From Haemonchus contortus (taxonomy: Eukaryota > Nematoda > Chromadorea > Rhabditida > Trichostrongylidae), in NCBI GenBank assembly GCA_000469685.2, contig LS997565.1:31590645-31654644 (forward strand): a stretch of DNA of 64,000 nt, given 5' to 3'. Made by a program: the position numbers and the translations under genes. Positions 1-11,286 of this stretch are shown here, piece by piece. Below the pieces are notes generated by a model. That model was given only the letters and a program-made list of their open reading frames with translations, ran no database searches and was not told where the DNA came from. Position 1 is the stretch's first letter. The number at the start of each line of letters is the position of its first letter.

Positions 1-172
1 CTGTAATCGCACAAAAAGAGGCCAATTCGAGATCTAGGTTGTTCTTGTGCGCTATATAGCTGTTGATAAATGCTGTTGGAGTTGTATCACATATCGATCG
101 ATTTGACGATTTTTACAAAAATCATTGCCTGAACTTTTGCCGCACCCTGTCCGTAGTACTAGAAATTTTCAG

Positions 173-3100
173 GTAACCCTAGTCAAGAACCGTCCGTCGG
201 AGGATGGAAGTGAGAATGGCTCGGGTGAAGGTGATCTGGAAGATGGCAATAACAGGCTGCCCCCTCTGGAACAAAATGCTCCTTCACGAATTCACTTCGT
301 TAATGCCTTGTAAGCTGCTCAGGTAAGACGATCGGTTGAGAATCGCTCCAGCCTCTCCTCACCGGTATAATTTGCCATGATAGAGCGCGTGAAACTGGGC
401 TCCAAACTAGGTTGCTTGTTACGGCTCCCTGGATTCCCTGAGTCCCTGGATTTTCATCGATGAAAATCCAGGGATTTTCCATATTTCTAGGAGCTCATAG
501 AGCGGCTGTTACAAGATACCCACGATCAGGGACGCAAAGTCGTCGGTCTCGACTATAAGACAATCACTGTGGGCATCGACGCGAGCTCTTCTATACTCTA
601 TGTTGGTATACGGGACCATTTTCATGTTATTCAAATTGACTTTTACTTTAATATGATGTTGCCAAGGACAACGGATAGTGCTACTTTGCAAATTATAATT
701 TTCACATATCACGAATATAGCTACTTAAATTTTCTACTAACGGAGTGATTATGGATAATCGTTCATTTTCCAGAAATCGGAACTTTTGCAAGTTGCAATT
801 GGAACGTCATGAGTAAGGATCACTGGGAAATGCTGATTCGTAGAAGCTTAGTTTGGAGCTGCCAGTGAATTCCGAAAACCAGCTGCAAACTCTCTATCTA
901 CTCTGCACAGTCACTCTGGCTCACGCGACATCTTCTCCTCAGCATATCAGTTAGATGAACCCATATAAACCTACAACTTGGTCAGCTCAGGACATGGGGT
1001 CCGATCACATTTTTCTCGTGCACATTCGGAAGTGGAGTCTGGAGTGATTCAGAGGGCATCCGATGATTTAGTTTGCAGAATTTTTTCACTACTGTTGCTA
1101 TACTACACACTACTTTTTACCAAGCAGTAGTGCTTACAATTAGTACTCACAAGGGAAGGATCTTGGTCGCAGTGTCGGACCTAGTTAGCAAGCGACTCTG
1201 TGCCAAGCGACTTCGGTATAGTAGGGACACTGGTTTGCACTTCTTCAATATACTAGCAATGCCTGACCAATGAAGTAGAGTCCCCCAATGGGCTCAAATT
1301 TCCTTGAGTTGGAAATTTATCGGTTTCTAGAGTCTTGAGTTCATTGGAAGCGTCGAATGCTGCGCGTGAAAGATTTAGAAAGCGTAGGCACTTTTGGGGT
1401 TGGCATGAGCAACTGAAATGTAACGACCCGACATACATACTAGCTTATTTATTCTCATTTATTTATGAAATGAGCTCGTAAGTGCGCTAACACAGAAACA
1501 CCGCTGGTCAGATTACGTAATCATACCAATTCCTGAAAGAAATTCAAATGAAGGTAGGCAACGTAGATTGTGTTCGATATTGCATAGCAGTATTCTTAAT
1601 ATTATAGAAAGCGACTTTATTATACCACCTAGCTAAAAGCATTCTGTGACTTTTGTAGAATTTTAATAGTAATATTGTATGAAACATTAATAAAATTTGT
1701 CTTTTAGAAGTGGAATAATTTTTTATTTCCCGTTTCCTTTATAAAAGCCTGAACTAGTCGTTCAGGTGTGGCCGCCACCCAATCGCAGATTGGTGTATTC
1801 GATCTTGCCTCGAGTGATGTAATCATCGTGGAAGGCGGTCTCAGAGATATTCTCGAAAGCGACAAGATCACAAAGGTATGGCTCAACTGTACTATGCATT
1901 TCTCACCGGCTTTGATGGTGAAGCTCGGAACTGATCAATCGCGTTTCGCAGATGGTCAACTTTCCGTACCTATTTCTCCTTGATTTCTTGAATAGTTTTA
2001 TAAAGCTCAGAATGTTAACCTCGGTGTGCTGAATAAGCAACACTGGAGAGGAGTCGGATCTCTCCTTGCACACAAGTACGCTGTACATATGGTTAATGTC
2101 GTTGATACCCAAGTGAGTCTCACTGAAGCATTCCTGCGAAATTGGTCGACGATAACCTTGATTATCTTATGGTCAGGTTGCGCATTCCGTCCTGCAGCAC
2201 CAAAAGCTCGGCAAATCACTCCATGATCTTCGTTCTATATCCTTTGTCAACCTCCAGCGAGTATATTATCCACAGTCAATAGTGCTCAGTGATGTTACGT
2301 CACGGAAACTCAGTCAATCACCCAATTAAGTTGGTTTTTTATACCAGTAATTAGGTAGGCTATTGCAACCAGGACGTGCTTTCACAATTTGCTTAAAGAA
2401 ACTATTAGCTACATACATCTAGTTCATTAGGAAAGTTGTTCAACGCTACTTTATTCCACTTTTCTCAGAGGTAATTGAGGAAAAACAATGTTTTGATTTG
2501 GGCTACTTCAAATTCTGGTGATTCCTTTTATACTGGTTGATGTCAAATGTGCATAAAGTTCAAGATAAGAATGATTTCTGAGATTTCTCCACAGGATGAA
2601 TTGGAGGCCCCTCGTATACCATATCTGGCACTATTAATTAAGAAAACGGCCAAGTTAGGAAGTTATAAAGGCTCAAAGATTGGCCCGTGTGTATCCTAGG
2701 ACGAGTTTCACCAGCATTGTAGAGGCTGCACTGATCACAAGGGAACCCATATAGTTCGTTCAAACAACTTGTCATGACCCATAGCGACAGTGAAAGACAT
2801 TTTCTGTACAGTTCTGGCTTGATATTGTCAGCTCTTTGTGCAATTGCACTAACTGAAATCTCGTCCGAATACTTCTTCCATGTTATTTCCGTCATGGCAG
2901 TCTCGTCCAACTTCTATTTTCCCTACTTCTGAAGAACCATATTTTTCTCGAAATCGGCGAATTCTCTTTCGCTTTCTTCGCTACCGATGAGCTATTCTCA
3001 ATCTATACTTCTGCTGCTTTTGGAATAAAAACGGGTACCTCAAAATTATCGTGAACTGTACCTTGAGAAAAGTGTAAAAATCATATCTCGCTTTTATTCA

Positions 3101-4540
3101 TTGGATCTTGACAGTTTCGTTTGATCTAGTGTTTCACCAGAATGCGCTACTAATGATGTGAATCAGGAGTGGAATGTGCCATAGCAGTGTGTGGCTAACA
3201 CCCGATTTCCGTTTGGGGGAAATTTCGAAGCGCCTGACCAAGTCTGACATTCCCCTTTATGTATAAAAGATTCGACATTTCTGATCACGACACACTTAAG
3301 GAAGAAGCTCTGGAAATCTTTGAATCATTCAATCTTCAATTCCTGAGCGACACTTGAGCAAAAATCAATCCAGTAAAAGATGCGCCCCTCATTCGAATTT
3401 ATTTAGATTAGTGACGTTCTGACTACGCATGTGGCTATGTCATGACCTGGGGTTGCCAGCCAATGTACGGCAGTGCTTTTTATTTCCCCAGGCAAGTCTA
3501 GTACTGGTTAATCGACCTCAGAGGGATGGTAAGCTTAGTTTGCTGAGATACGATCCTCGGACCGTGTGATACTCCAAATGTTTATGACGTATGCCCACTG
3601 TCATTAAAACTCCTTTCGTGAACAAATGTCTTCCTTCTGACTGGTGCTCACTATTTTCCTTTCTTCAGTTGAACTCAAGCAGCATCTTTTCGAACCTGAG
3701 CAACATGTTTCCTTTCTTCAGTTGAACTCAAGCAGCATCTTTTCGAACCTGAGCAACATGTTTCCTTTCTTCCGTTGAACTCAAGCAGCAACTCTTCGAA
3801 CTTGAGCAACATGTTTAGTCGCCCGATTCTTGACTGTTTTTGCTGACAATCTAATCATCACGTGTTGCTATTCAGCACCGTTAACCATCGGGAACGCTTC
3901 ACTGATCGGAGAAAACTCTATTAATCTGTTTTCTTTAGTAGTTTTCGGTTTAATAAGCTCTGTGAAATAGGCATGCAACCGTGTGTCAAAGTGAATTTCA
4001 CCCTCTCTAGATACCATGGAGAATCTTGTTATACCTCTCAGAAGTTGTAAAAATTTGCGCAATGTTTTACATTCGTTTTTTTTCTTTCAAGCGAATTTGC
4101 TTGGGGAGAGTTTCATGTGAGCGGTGAGCTATTGTTTTCATCTGTCGAAGAAACACTCTGTCTATTATCCGCACCTCACCAGACACTCTCAAACCTCATT
4201 CCCGTTCATTTGCGGGGACTTTTCGAAGACAAGAGCATTGAGGTAATGCCGAAAATCGCTTATGAAAAAATACATCTTTTTCGTCACAGATGATGTGCAG
4301 GTACTATTAGCCAGTCCTACTCGTCCGCCACCGCTCTCATTCAATCCCGGAAATCCATATCGCATTTCTACGCGTGGTGGCGGTCGTGCTCAAGCAGTTT
4401 CATATTCACAAACCGGATACGGAGATCGCTCAGCTCCTGTAGCATACGTTCCCCCAAACTCAGCTCGTCGTATGGCCGACGCGTGTACGCAGACTTTCTC
4501 AACGGGCGACATTCAAGTGCTCAACGTTTTTTACGAGTGA
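173..4540 (+). CDS. Egalitarian/EXD1-type 3'-5' exonuclease-domain gene, possibly decaying
   Basis: Multi-exon gene. Exons supported by splice sites and family similarity are 173-309, 491-605, 1766-1875, 2011-2112, 2177-2326, 4092-4242 and terminal 4301-4540 (TGA at 4538). Exons 2 to 5 join with compatible phases. The ExoI region reads VVGLDYKTITVG, followed by GVFDLASSDVIIVEGGLRDI, NVVDTQ and VAHSVLQHQKLGKSLHDLR, the order seen in EXD1/Egalitarian proteins (RNA-associated DnaQ-fold domains; human EXD1 is described as an inactive RNA adaptor). Here the usual D-x-E is D-Y-K and the ExoII Asp is not visible, so a non-catalytic RNA-binding role is inferred. The C-terminal exon is Gly/Ser/Pro-rich and ends LNVFYE. 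Oddities: exon 1 joins exon 2 in frame only if one extra G preceded the TAAGC donor, and exon 5 is followed by TTAAGT instead of GTAAGT. The ExoIII segment was not found in 2327-4091. The gene may begin upstream of the window. Confidence 0.7.
606..1765. other. Intron of the exonuclease-domain gene; nothing else recognised
   Basis: This interval lies between a GTATAC donor at 606 and a TTCAG acceptor ending at 1765. The open frames in it are short, overlapping and unlike any family I know. I see no repeat here that recurs elsewhere in the window. Confidence 0.4.
2575..3065 (+). repeat. Interspersed repeat R-A, copy 1
   Basis: About 480 bp that recurs at 60470-60945 (same orientation) and 58955-59430 (opposite). 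Shared landmarks are CACAGGATGAATT, ACCATATCTGGCACTATTA and a 3' end reading AATTATCGTGAACTGT. Copy 1 sits in the last large intron of the exonuclease-domain gene. No transposase is encoded; the copies share only decayed short frames. It is probably a non-autonomous DNA element, but target duplications could not be fixed by eye. Confidence 0.65.
3385..3590 (-). repeat. Truncated tRNA-headed SINE, copy 2
   Basis: Diverged copy of the SINE at 35575-35865. Shared order: the GTGGCTATGTCATGACCT region, GGTTGCCAGCCAATGTACG, CAGTGCTTTT, CAAGTCTAGTACTGG, CGACCTCAGAGGGATGG and a decayed tRNA-like end near GGACCGTGTGATA. The B box is degenerate. It lies in an intron of the exonuclease-domain gene. Confidence 0.6.
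3649..3812 (+). repeat. 53-bp tandem repeat, three copies
   Basis: Three head-to-tail units with starts 53 bp apart (TTGAACTCAAGCAGC at about 3669, 3722 and 3775). Units 1 and 2 are identical over their length and unit 3 has a few changes. Each unit carries a pyrimidine-rich stretch ending CTTCAG or CTTCCG, which resembles a nematode 3' splice site, followed by a short open segment. It sits within the exonuclease-domain gene. Confidence 0.85.
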
Positions 4541-5100
4541 TATTGTTGTAGTCCAATGTCAGTTCGTGCTCCAAAAACCCCTTTTTTACAATCGTAGCTC
4601 CACTTGCATTCAAGTATGATCATAAACATGCAAATTTTCAAGGGCTGTTTAACTAGCTAATTCTTTTTTTGGGAATGGCCACTAACTCTTTGCTAAAATG
4701 GGCTTGCATGGAAATTCGACAAACTTTTCGGCTATGATTTACGGCCATCATTCAGTTATAGGTAGTATAGCTATATTTGCAGAAAATTTGGTTAATCCAG
4801 TAATATGCATGAAATAATTTTGGAAGGTAACCTACATTGTTTTCTTATTTTTGATTTCATCGCGTATGTAGCTTCATTCTGTCAAAGCAACCAAAAATGG
4901 CTCAGTTCAGTGCAAAGTCTATGCTTCTCCTATCCTTCCTGTTGTAAGATTGATCCCATCATTCTACTACTCTACAGAAATGGGGGAGATTCATTGTTGT
5001 GATTTTTTCGGCCTTATAAAAATCATTTATTTTGTTTGCATTATTTTTCAAAGCAAATCGATGTAGAAGTAGCTGTTGCAGTGAAAATCGTAAGCAATCT
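4541..5100. other. AT-rich intergenic DNA
   Basis: Downstream of the exonuclease-domain stop codon. No clear AATAAA signal was seen in the first 100 bases. No repeat or coding similarity was recognised. Confidence 0.3.
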
Positions 5101-6430
5101 CTTGAGAATAAGTAGACTGCAGTAGCTGTTCAAGTTTTTTCATCAAACGAGTGAGTGATAGCAGTTAGCTGCTTCTTCTGACACTGACTCTCTGACACTC
5201 TTCTCACACTCCTTCTTCTGACAAAGTTGGAATAATAATACAGTAGGAGTTTGACTGAATTTTGATCGAGTTTGAATCATGATATAGTAAATTAATTGTG
5301 TTAATGATGCAGTCACGATAATTTCGAGCTGCCCTGTCCGAGTGGAAAGGGCGAATAACAGTGCTCAATGGCGAAAAGAGCAAAACGATCTGCAAAATTT
5401 GGGAAATGAAAGGCTCCACATCATGAAGGACATGCTAAATGATGCTATGGGAGGCGTATCGTGACGAGATTTTAGAGAGTGCACTTGTGTAAAGAGGTGG
5501 CTACATTGAGCCAAAAATACCCAAAGCTGCCTTCCGCTGTCGCCATGGGTCACTATCAGTTGTTCGAAGTTTCAAAATGGATGTCCCTTCTGTGAGGTGC
5601 AGCCTTGACTCATTTTTCGAACCAATGGCTCTACATATGGCACGTTTGAATGCCACAAATTCTTTGTCGAGGTCAACTCGAGAACGGTTTTTTCGTAAAT
5701 TGTGCCTTCAACAAATCCAAGACTGTAAGCAGACCGTGAGTGGAATAAAGAAGATGGTCCGGACTACAGCCATTTACCCTCACATTCGACGATAAAAACG
5801 ATAAAAGGTGTCAACGGAAGTCAAACTTTTGAGGTTGTCATTCTGTCAGGTCCACCTACCATGCCAAGCTGGAGGAAAACGGTTTGTTCAAAGAACGCTC
5901 GGGAACGATTAGCCGAAAGGTTCTGTACAAAAATGCTACCTGTGCTGGATCGAAGTGTACGGCCGTTATGGAATATCAGTCGAATGGCCCGGCTAACGCC
6001 GAGCTACATAGACTCCTTCTAGTGTCAAAGTTGGAATAATCGGCTAACCGACCAGTCCTTCTGTAGAACAAATGATACTTCTCTGAACACGAAATTCGAC
6101 CCAGGACTAACAGGGCAGTGCAAGTGGTACTCAGTTTGTTCAGTTGCTTATGCCTATGATGAGAAGTCTCGACATAATGCTCTTTATGTTCAAAATAATC
6201 ACCCATCAAAGACTCATCTGTTAGGCAATCGAAGCTTCGAATAGTATTAGTATTCGCAAATTTCGTCGAATGATAATAGCACCATCATCGGATGTCGTTT
6301 TCAATGGAACTTCCTTTCAGTACAGATAGAGATCAGTTGAGAATCCCAGAATATCAGCGGTCGGAGAAGTTTTGTACAAATGATATCGGAGCAAAATGGA
6401 ACCGTGATCCTTCATTGAGTAACGAATCTT
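5100..6430. other. Unclassified region with a decayed open frame
   Basis: A 72-codon frame at 5577-5795 (+) and a further open stretch around 6050-6240 (+; YDEKSRHNALYVQNN) look like remnants of a longer coding sequence, but I recognise no family. Transposase-like decay is possible. Nothing else is supported. Confidence 0.25.
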
Positions 6431-6569
6431 TTGTGTGGCAGTCGCAGTTGATAGCGAGAAGTTAACCAAATTTTTGTCTTCTCATAATGTAATGCATTCG
6501 ATCGGACCTTATCACTGCAATTATCCAACTTATCGAATGAAACATATCAAAAAGTCAAAGCTAAAAAGG

Positions 6570-6930
6570 CATCAGGATTTGATTGGTGAGTGGCTTTGTC
6601 TCTCTGAGGCCCTTTATCAGCTCTTATCGGTTGTTATCAGTTCGTCTTACAGAGTACCTACATACGACCCCGTCACATCCTGCTTCACCTATTGAAATGC
6701 CAGGGTTCCAGCGCTAAAACGAATAGCGTCAGAGACCTTGTGGCTCTTGCCTTCTGTGGCTCTTTTTAGCCCTTATCGCATTTTATCAGTTCTTGTCACC
6801 ATTGATCTACCGTTCCTTCACGTCCCAAGCCATCAACTAAAGTGCAAAAAATTCACTGTTAATACGAAGAACATCATATACCTTCTGGGGCTCATTATCA
6901 CCCCCTAACATTTGTTATCATTTCCTATCA
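6570..6930 (+). repeat. Repeat with TTATCAG motifs
   Basis: Contains repeated TTATCAGCTCTTATC and GTTATCAGTTC motifs plus ACAGAGTACCTACATACGAC. The same sequence recurs in opposite orientation at 35060-35135 (GTCGTAGGTACTCTGTGACAG, then AACTGATAAGAACTGATAAG). It is a dispersed repeat of unknown type. Confidence 0.5.
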
Positions 6931-7013
6931 CCGAATTTCTATCATCCCCTTCTTGACTCACACCACCACAGAGGTGACGGATCTTGCGGCTTCCGTTCAT
7001 GATTCATGAAAAT

Positions 7014-7198
7014 AAAAAAAGAAGCTACCGATGTAATGCGACACTCATGATTTGTGTCCGGAATAATGGAGCAACAGGTCTCTCGACTGACTGGACTCAT
7101 ATATCGAAAGCAGTGGATTAGAAGATATGACTAACCAGCTAAAACTCAACGTTAATCACAAATCATGAGTGCCGCGTTATATCGGTTGCTTCTTTTTT
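7014..7198. mobile_element. MITE with 42-bp imperfect inverted ends
   Basis: The left end (AAAAAAGAAGCTACCGATGT onward, 7014-7056) is matched in inverted orientation by 7156-7198 (ending GTTGCTTCTTTTTT). Total length is about 185 bp and it is non-coding. This fits a small non-autonomous DNA transposon. The A/T-rich flanks prevented a confident target-site call. Confidence 0.7.
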
Positions 7199-7379
7199 CA
7201 CTTTCGACTTGAGAATCCAGCGTCAGATGATAGAGAACGATTTTTTCTCACAACTTTTCCCCTGTTCGTGAGCTGCTTCGAAACTAGGATAGGGAATCGT
7301 GCGAACTTGAGCAAAAGGGTAACTTTCTTTTAACTTTTTTTCGGAAGGCTACCGTAGCTCCTTATACGTATTACCGTTT

Positions 7380-8484
7380 GCAGTGTTTTACATATATAAA
7401 AAGTGCCGCTGAGTCACTGCAGAAAATACAGAAAAAGGTGAGAGTGGAACGGAAGCAAACTCCTTTCAAATACTCCTGTGGTTAACTACACAGGCAAAAG
7501 TAACATTCGACTTGCATGAGTACTATGCGCTGTGATTATCGAATCTTCCATTCAAGAGCTCTGAGAGCCTTATTCAAAAAGGAATGAGCTGTGAGCCGAT
7601 AACGGTGCAGTGGAGTGCATTTACGAATGATGAACAATAGCGCAACGATGCGATGGTGCTTTTGCTGTTGTTCCTAGCGAACCTGAAATTTTCACTTTTT
7701 TTTCCTCCAGTAGAGAGTGTTATATCAACAACTGCGAGCAGTTAAATGGAGTTGTACATCATCAAGTATCGAGCATTTTGATTATGATGTCTGCTATGCA
7801 GAGTACTCTTCTCTACAACCATGGTATGCAACATTCTAAACACCATGTTTGACGAAGAAATTCGATGCGAGTGCCCCACTCCTGAATCCTTAGTGGCAAA
7901 TCATTTTTTCACAAAGCTCCATACTTACACTTTTCAAACAAATGCTTCACCACGACGACGTGAAACAGGAGCGACAAAAGTGGGTGGCTTTGGTGGGCGA
8001 AAGATGCTCAGAATAGCACGGCGTAGATCCGAAGAGAGCAGCAACAGAAAAATCGGCGGGACAGCGACCATGAAGTCGTTTATCCAGAATATCTAAAACC
8101 CTTGTATAGTTAGCAGCTAGATAGCGGGTTGATCCTAATAGTGATAACATATTCACAAATTGAACAGAGCGAGGTGGTACGATGAGTTCCTCCTTATTTT
8201 ACATTCCCAATAGCGAACTGATTGTAACGATTTCGTTGTTCTCCGGCGACTATGGGTGCTTGACCTCGGAACGATTTCTTCCCTGACCGCTCAGACTTGC
8301 ATCAGAGAAAGGTTCACATGCAAGGTTTCTCATTACACTTTCTCAATAGAGCAAGATCAGTGATTTTGATGTTGACAGGAATGTGCACTTTGCATTCTGA
8401 TAGAGCGTTTCTTTTTGGGAGGTTAAATGCTAGCAGAAAAACCATCTCACTCAAAGTTTATCAGGCTAACTGTGTTGATTCATA
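7380..8484. repeat. Repeat R-B copy 1, left part
   Basis: Left portion of a roughly 1.4-kb repeat that recurs at 40900-42420 and, more diverged, at 42480-43100. Shared landmarks are GTGGGTGGCTTTGGTGGGCG, GTAGATCCGAAGAGA, CTAGATAGCGGGTTG and TAATAGTGATAACAT. The frame at 7821-8096 is partly conserved with 41399-41629 (GGFGGRKM, RRSEE.SNR), but I do not recognise it. The Tc3-like element splits this copy at 8484. Confidence 0.75.
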
Positions 8485-10075
8485 CAGTGCGTTTCATAAT
8501 TATAAGGTCACCCCCGATTTTTGCGATTCTGGAGAAAGCAGCCACATTGGGATTTTTTGGCAAACACTGACAGATTCCTCATCACAATATACCTCTGTAT
8601 CCAAATTTTGGCCGCAATACCCTTCACCTAAACTCTTTTATGAATTTTTCAAAGATAGCGTCGGTTTTTACACCGTTTCATAATTATAAGGTCACCCTGA
8701 GAAAGTGTATGAATTATTAATGTGAATGGCCTATGTACAACAGTTAATAATCTATGGCTCCTCCTTGCTTAAGAGCAACATCAAAGAGCCTACGTGGCAT
8801 ACTAGAAACTAGATTTCGAAGATGTTCCTCATCGATTGCTCTCCATGCTTCGATAATCGCCCGCTTCAGCTCTTCTGTGCTCTGGAGCTGACGGTTATTC
8901 GCATAAACCTGTCTGACAATTATACCCCAGATGTTTTCCATCGGAATGAGATTGGGACTGCAGGCTGGCCATGGCAGAACGCTCATGTTTTGGCGTTGCA
9001 GCCACTCATTCGTTGCACGGCTCACGTGGATAGAGGCGTTGTCTTGTTGAAACACACAGTTGAGGTGACGGTCACGGCTTAGAAAGGATACTAGATGATG
9101 TTCCAAGACGTTCTGGTAATCCTTGGAATCCATTCTGCAGCTCTCGAAGGCTAGATCCAACGCGACATCACTGCAGAATGCACATCCACACTATAAGAAT
9201 TCCTCCACCGAAATTGCGATGGCTGAAGTAGACTGGTTCCTTCCTCAAGTCGCGCCAGTAATACTTGTTGCCGTCAGGACCGTCCAAGTTGAATTTCTTT
9301 TCATCCGAAAGGCAACCTGAATGGAAAATATTCAGCTGTATGGTGACATTTTGATGCAGATCTTCTTTGCCCAATCTCTCCCTAGATTCATCTTTGCAAA
9401 TTCAAGTCGAGCCTCTCCATGACGATCGGTGATTCGTGGCGCCTTCTTCATTGCTTGCCCAGTGATGTTCTCGCATCTTCCTATTGCTCTCCAAACTGTA
9501 GTTTTCGACACAGAGAGGTTTAATTCCGATCGGATCTGGCTCAAGGAGGACATACTGTTGGAAGCAGCCCTCAGAACCTTCCGCTCGTCACGAGTAGTAA
9601 CCTTGCGTGGGCGTCCACAGCTGGTGTTACATCTAGAGACATCAGGGTTTTCCAGAAATCTTTGGATGGAGCAGAGTGATCTCCCTATTTGCCTGGAAAT
9701 TGCTCGCTTACTGAGCCCAGCTTCATGAAGAGCCCGAATTTGAGCCTTTTCGTCAGAGGAAAACAAACGACAGACGAGCCATGTTGACAGTCAGGATTAG
9801 AGATGCATTTGCTACACAATCTCACCTTTATAAGTGTTTTGCATGACGATATTTTCTCTCCTCCATGAATAGTTGTTTACTTTCTCAAGATGACCTTATA
9901 ATTATGAAACGGTGCAAAAACCGATAAAGTGTTCTAAAAAAGCTCGCTACTAAATAAAGGATACCTAGGTTACTTGTGGTGGGGGATCCGTTCATGATGC
10001 TGGAAAAAATCCTGAATGATTGCTTTTTCTGGAAGTGCGAAATTGAGGGTGACCTTATAATTATGAAACGCACTG
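8485..10075 (-). mobile_element. Tc3-like transposon with nested terminal repeats
   Basis: 1591-bp element flanked by TA (8483-8484 and 10076-10077). The outer 29-bp inverted repeats start CAGTGCGTTTCATAATTATA (8485-8513 and 10047-10075). A second copy of the core TTTCATAATTATAAGGT lies about 190 bp inside each end (8671-8700 and 9880-9920) in the same orientation as its outer partner. This gives the paired-binding-site (IR/DR) layout known from Tc3 and Sleeping Beauty. It carries a damaged minus-strand transposase gene and is inserted in repeat R-B. Confidence 0.92.
8744..9766 (-). pseudogene. Tc3-like DDE transposase, disrupted
   Basis: Reads from 9766 to the stop at 8744. It starts with a helix-turn-helix region (KAQIRALHEAGLSKRAISRQ), a GRPRK hinge and a second HTH. 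The DD34E core follows: first Asp in LSDEKKFNLDGPDG, RDLRKEPVYFSHRNFGGG, second Asp in FQQDNASIHVS, and Glu in NLIPMENIWG; it ends GGAIDY. Similarity to nematode Tc3 transposase is strong along the whole length. Two lesions are visible: about 48 bp at 9317-9364, ending TTTCCATTCAG, that look like an intron without a GT donor; and a one-base frameshift near 9183-9189, after FGGGILIVW. Confidence 0.88.
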
Positions 10076-10530
10076 TATAGCACCCGTTCTATAAAATGTT
10101 GCAGAAAACATTAAGTACAAAAATCAAATCATGAAAAGGAGCGTACCAGTGGGTAGCGCGCACTTATTACTTTGCAATCGTTTAGGACACATTTCTTGGA
10201 AAAGCAGATCGAGCACATACAGCGCTGATTCGATCCAAAATGTCATGCCCACGACCCGGCTGCCCTACCAACTGTGCCATCATTCCCCAACTTGAGAGGT
10301 TGCTCACACAATGGAAAACGGTTCCGTTGCTTTGTCCCAGAATCGTTTTGCAGATTCGGAACGCAAATTTGAGCTCAGCGTTTCGCAAATCCTTTTCAGT
10401 TGTCTCTTGGCTCCAAAATGCAATTACAGTACTCAGCCCGCTTCCCCGCCGAATAGTTATCCCTTTGACGACCATGGCACCCAACTTTAGGTGCCACCAT
10501 GTTTTTCCTCTATTTACACATTTGAAGCTC
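10076..10530. repeat. Repeat R-B copy 1, right part
   Basis: Continues R-B after the Tc3-like insertion; 10078 onward matches 42010-42400 (GTTGCAGAAAACATTAAG, GAGCACATACAGCGCTGATT). It ends in a tRNA-like segment described separately. The 98-codon + frame at 10240-10536 lies over this repeat and is not treated as a gene. Confidence 0.7.
10225..10281 (-). other. tRNA-like end of repeat R-B (A and B box)
   Basis: On the minus strand, TGGCACAGTTGG (10279-10268) fits the pol III A-box consensus and GGATCGAATCA (10237-10227) is close to a B box. The equivalent pair in the R-B copy at 42 kb is at 42266-42255 and 42217-42207. No complete cloverleaf is seen, so this is a tRNA-derived module rather than a tRNA gene. 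Confidence 0.5.
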
Positions 10531-11020
10531 ATTTAATGTTTTCATATTTCTTAACAAACTCCATGGTATTTATATTCAAGATCGTAGACGTGAATGTTTC
10601 ATAGGAGCTTATTTATTACAAACATATTTAGTCAATGCAGTAGTACTGAAAAGGTTGGGATACTTTGGCAACATTTGTGGGTATCCTGGAAGCATATTTG
10701 AAACACCTGGTTCACGAATGTGTGACCGCGTGGTCGATCTCTTCATTCTCAAGTTCCTTGACTGTTATACGAATTCCTACTGCTTGCACTATTACCAAAA
10801 TTCTAAGTTACACTGTTTCCAAATGCGAATTGCAATTCTAAGCCTGAGTTTAATATAAGATTAAATAAGATCTGATGCTTCTGTCATGCGAAAATATTGC
10901 TAGGTTAAGCCAGGGAAAGGAATTCCTCTTGGGACCATGGCACCCACCGGTGGGTGCTAGTCGCGCACGAAGGGCAGGAGGGGGCATGGTGCCATGGGCG
11001 CATCACGTCGAAATCGGCAT
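10531..11020. other. No gene recognised
   Basis: Short frames only. I looked here for the seventh transmembrane exon of chemoreceptor A and did not find a convincing candidate. Confidence 0.3.
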
Positions 11021-11024
11021 TGTC

Positions 11025-11140
11025 GTCGAAAGATTAAATGACTCCCCAACTCACAAATTGCGCGCTCCAATGTTCTATCGCAATTCTGCGACGAGCGGCG
11101 GCGGGGAATGTACCGAATCCGATGACACCACGACTGGCAA
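11025..11140 (+). repeat. Repeat R-C, partial copy
   Basis: Shares CACAAATTGCGCGCTCCAAT and the following TCTATCGCAATTCTGCG-type segment with 38095-38215 (+) and 48000-48120 (minus). This is the shortest of the three copies. Confidence 0.65.
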
Positions 11141-11286
11141 CCTTCAATCTAACAGAGCGCCTGTTACGTGCCGGCAGCACTTTTAATTCTGAGAAAATTC
11201 TAGATTAAAATTTCACATTCATGCACAAAAGTTTGCTGTAAGCACTCAGCATGAAAATTGATGAAGCGACAAAATGAAGAACTCAC

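Noticed and set aside
10240..10536. 98-codon ORF on the + strand
   Set aside because: It overlaps the tRNA-like end of R-B and is antisense to it; no family similarity.
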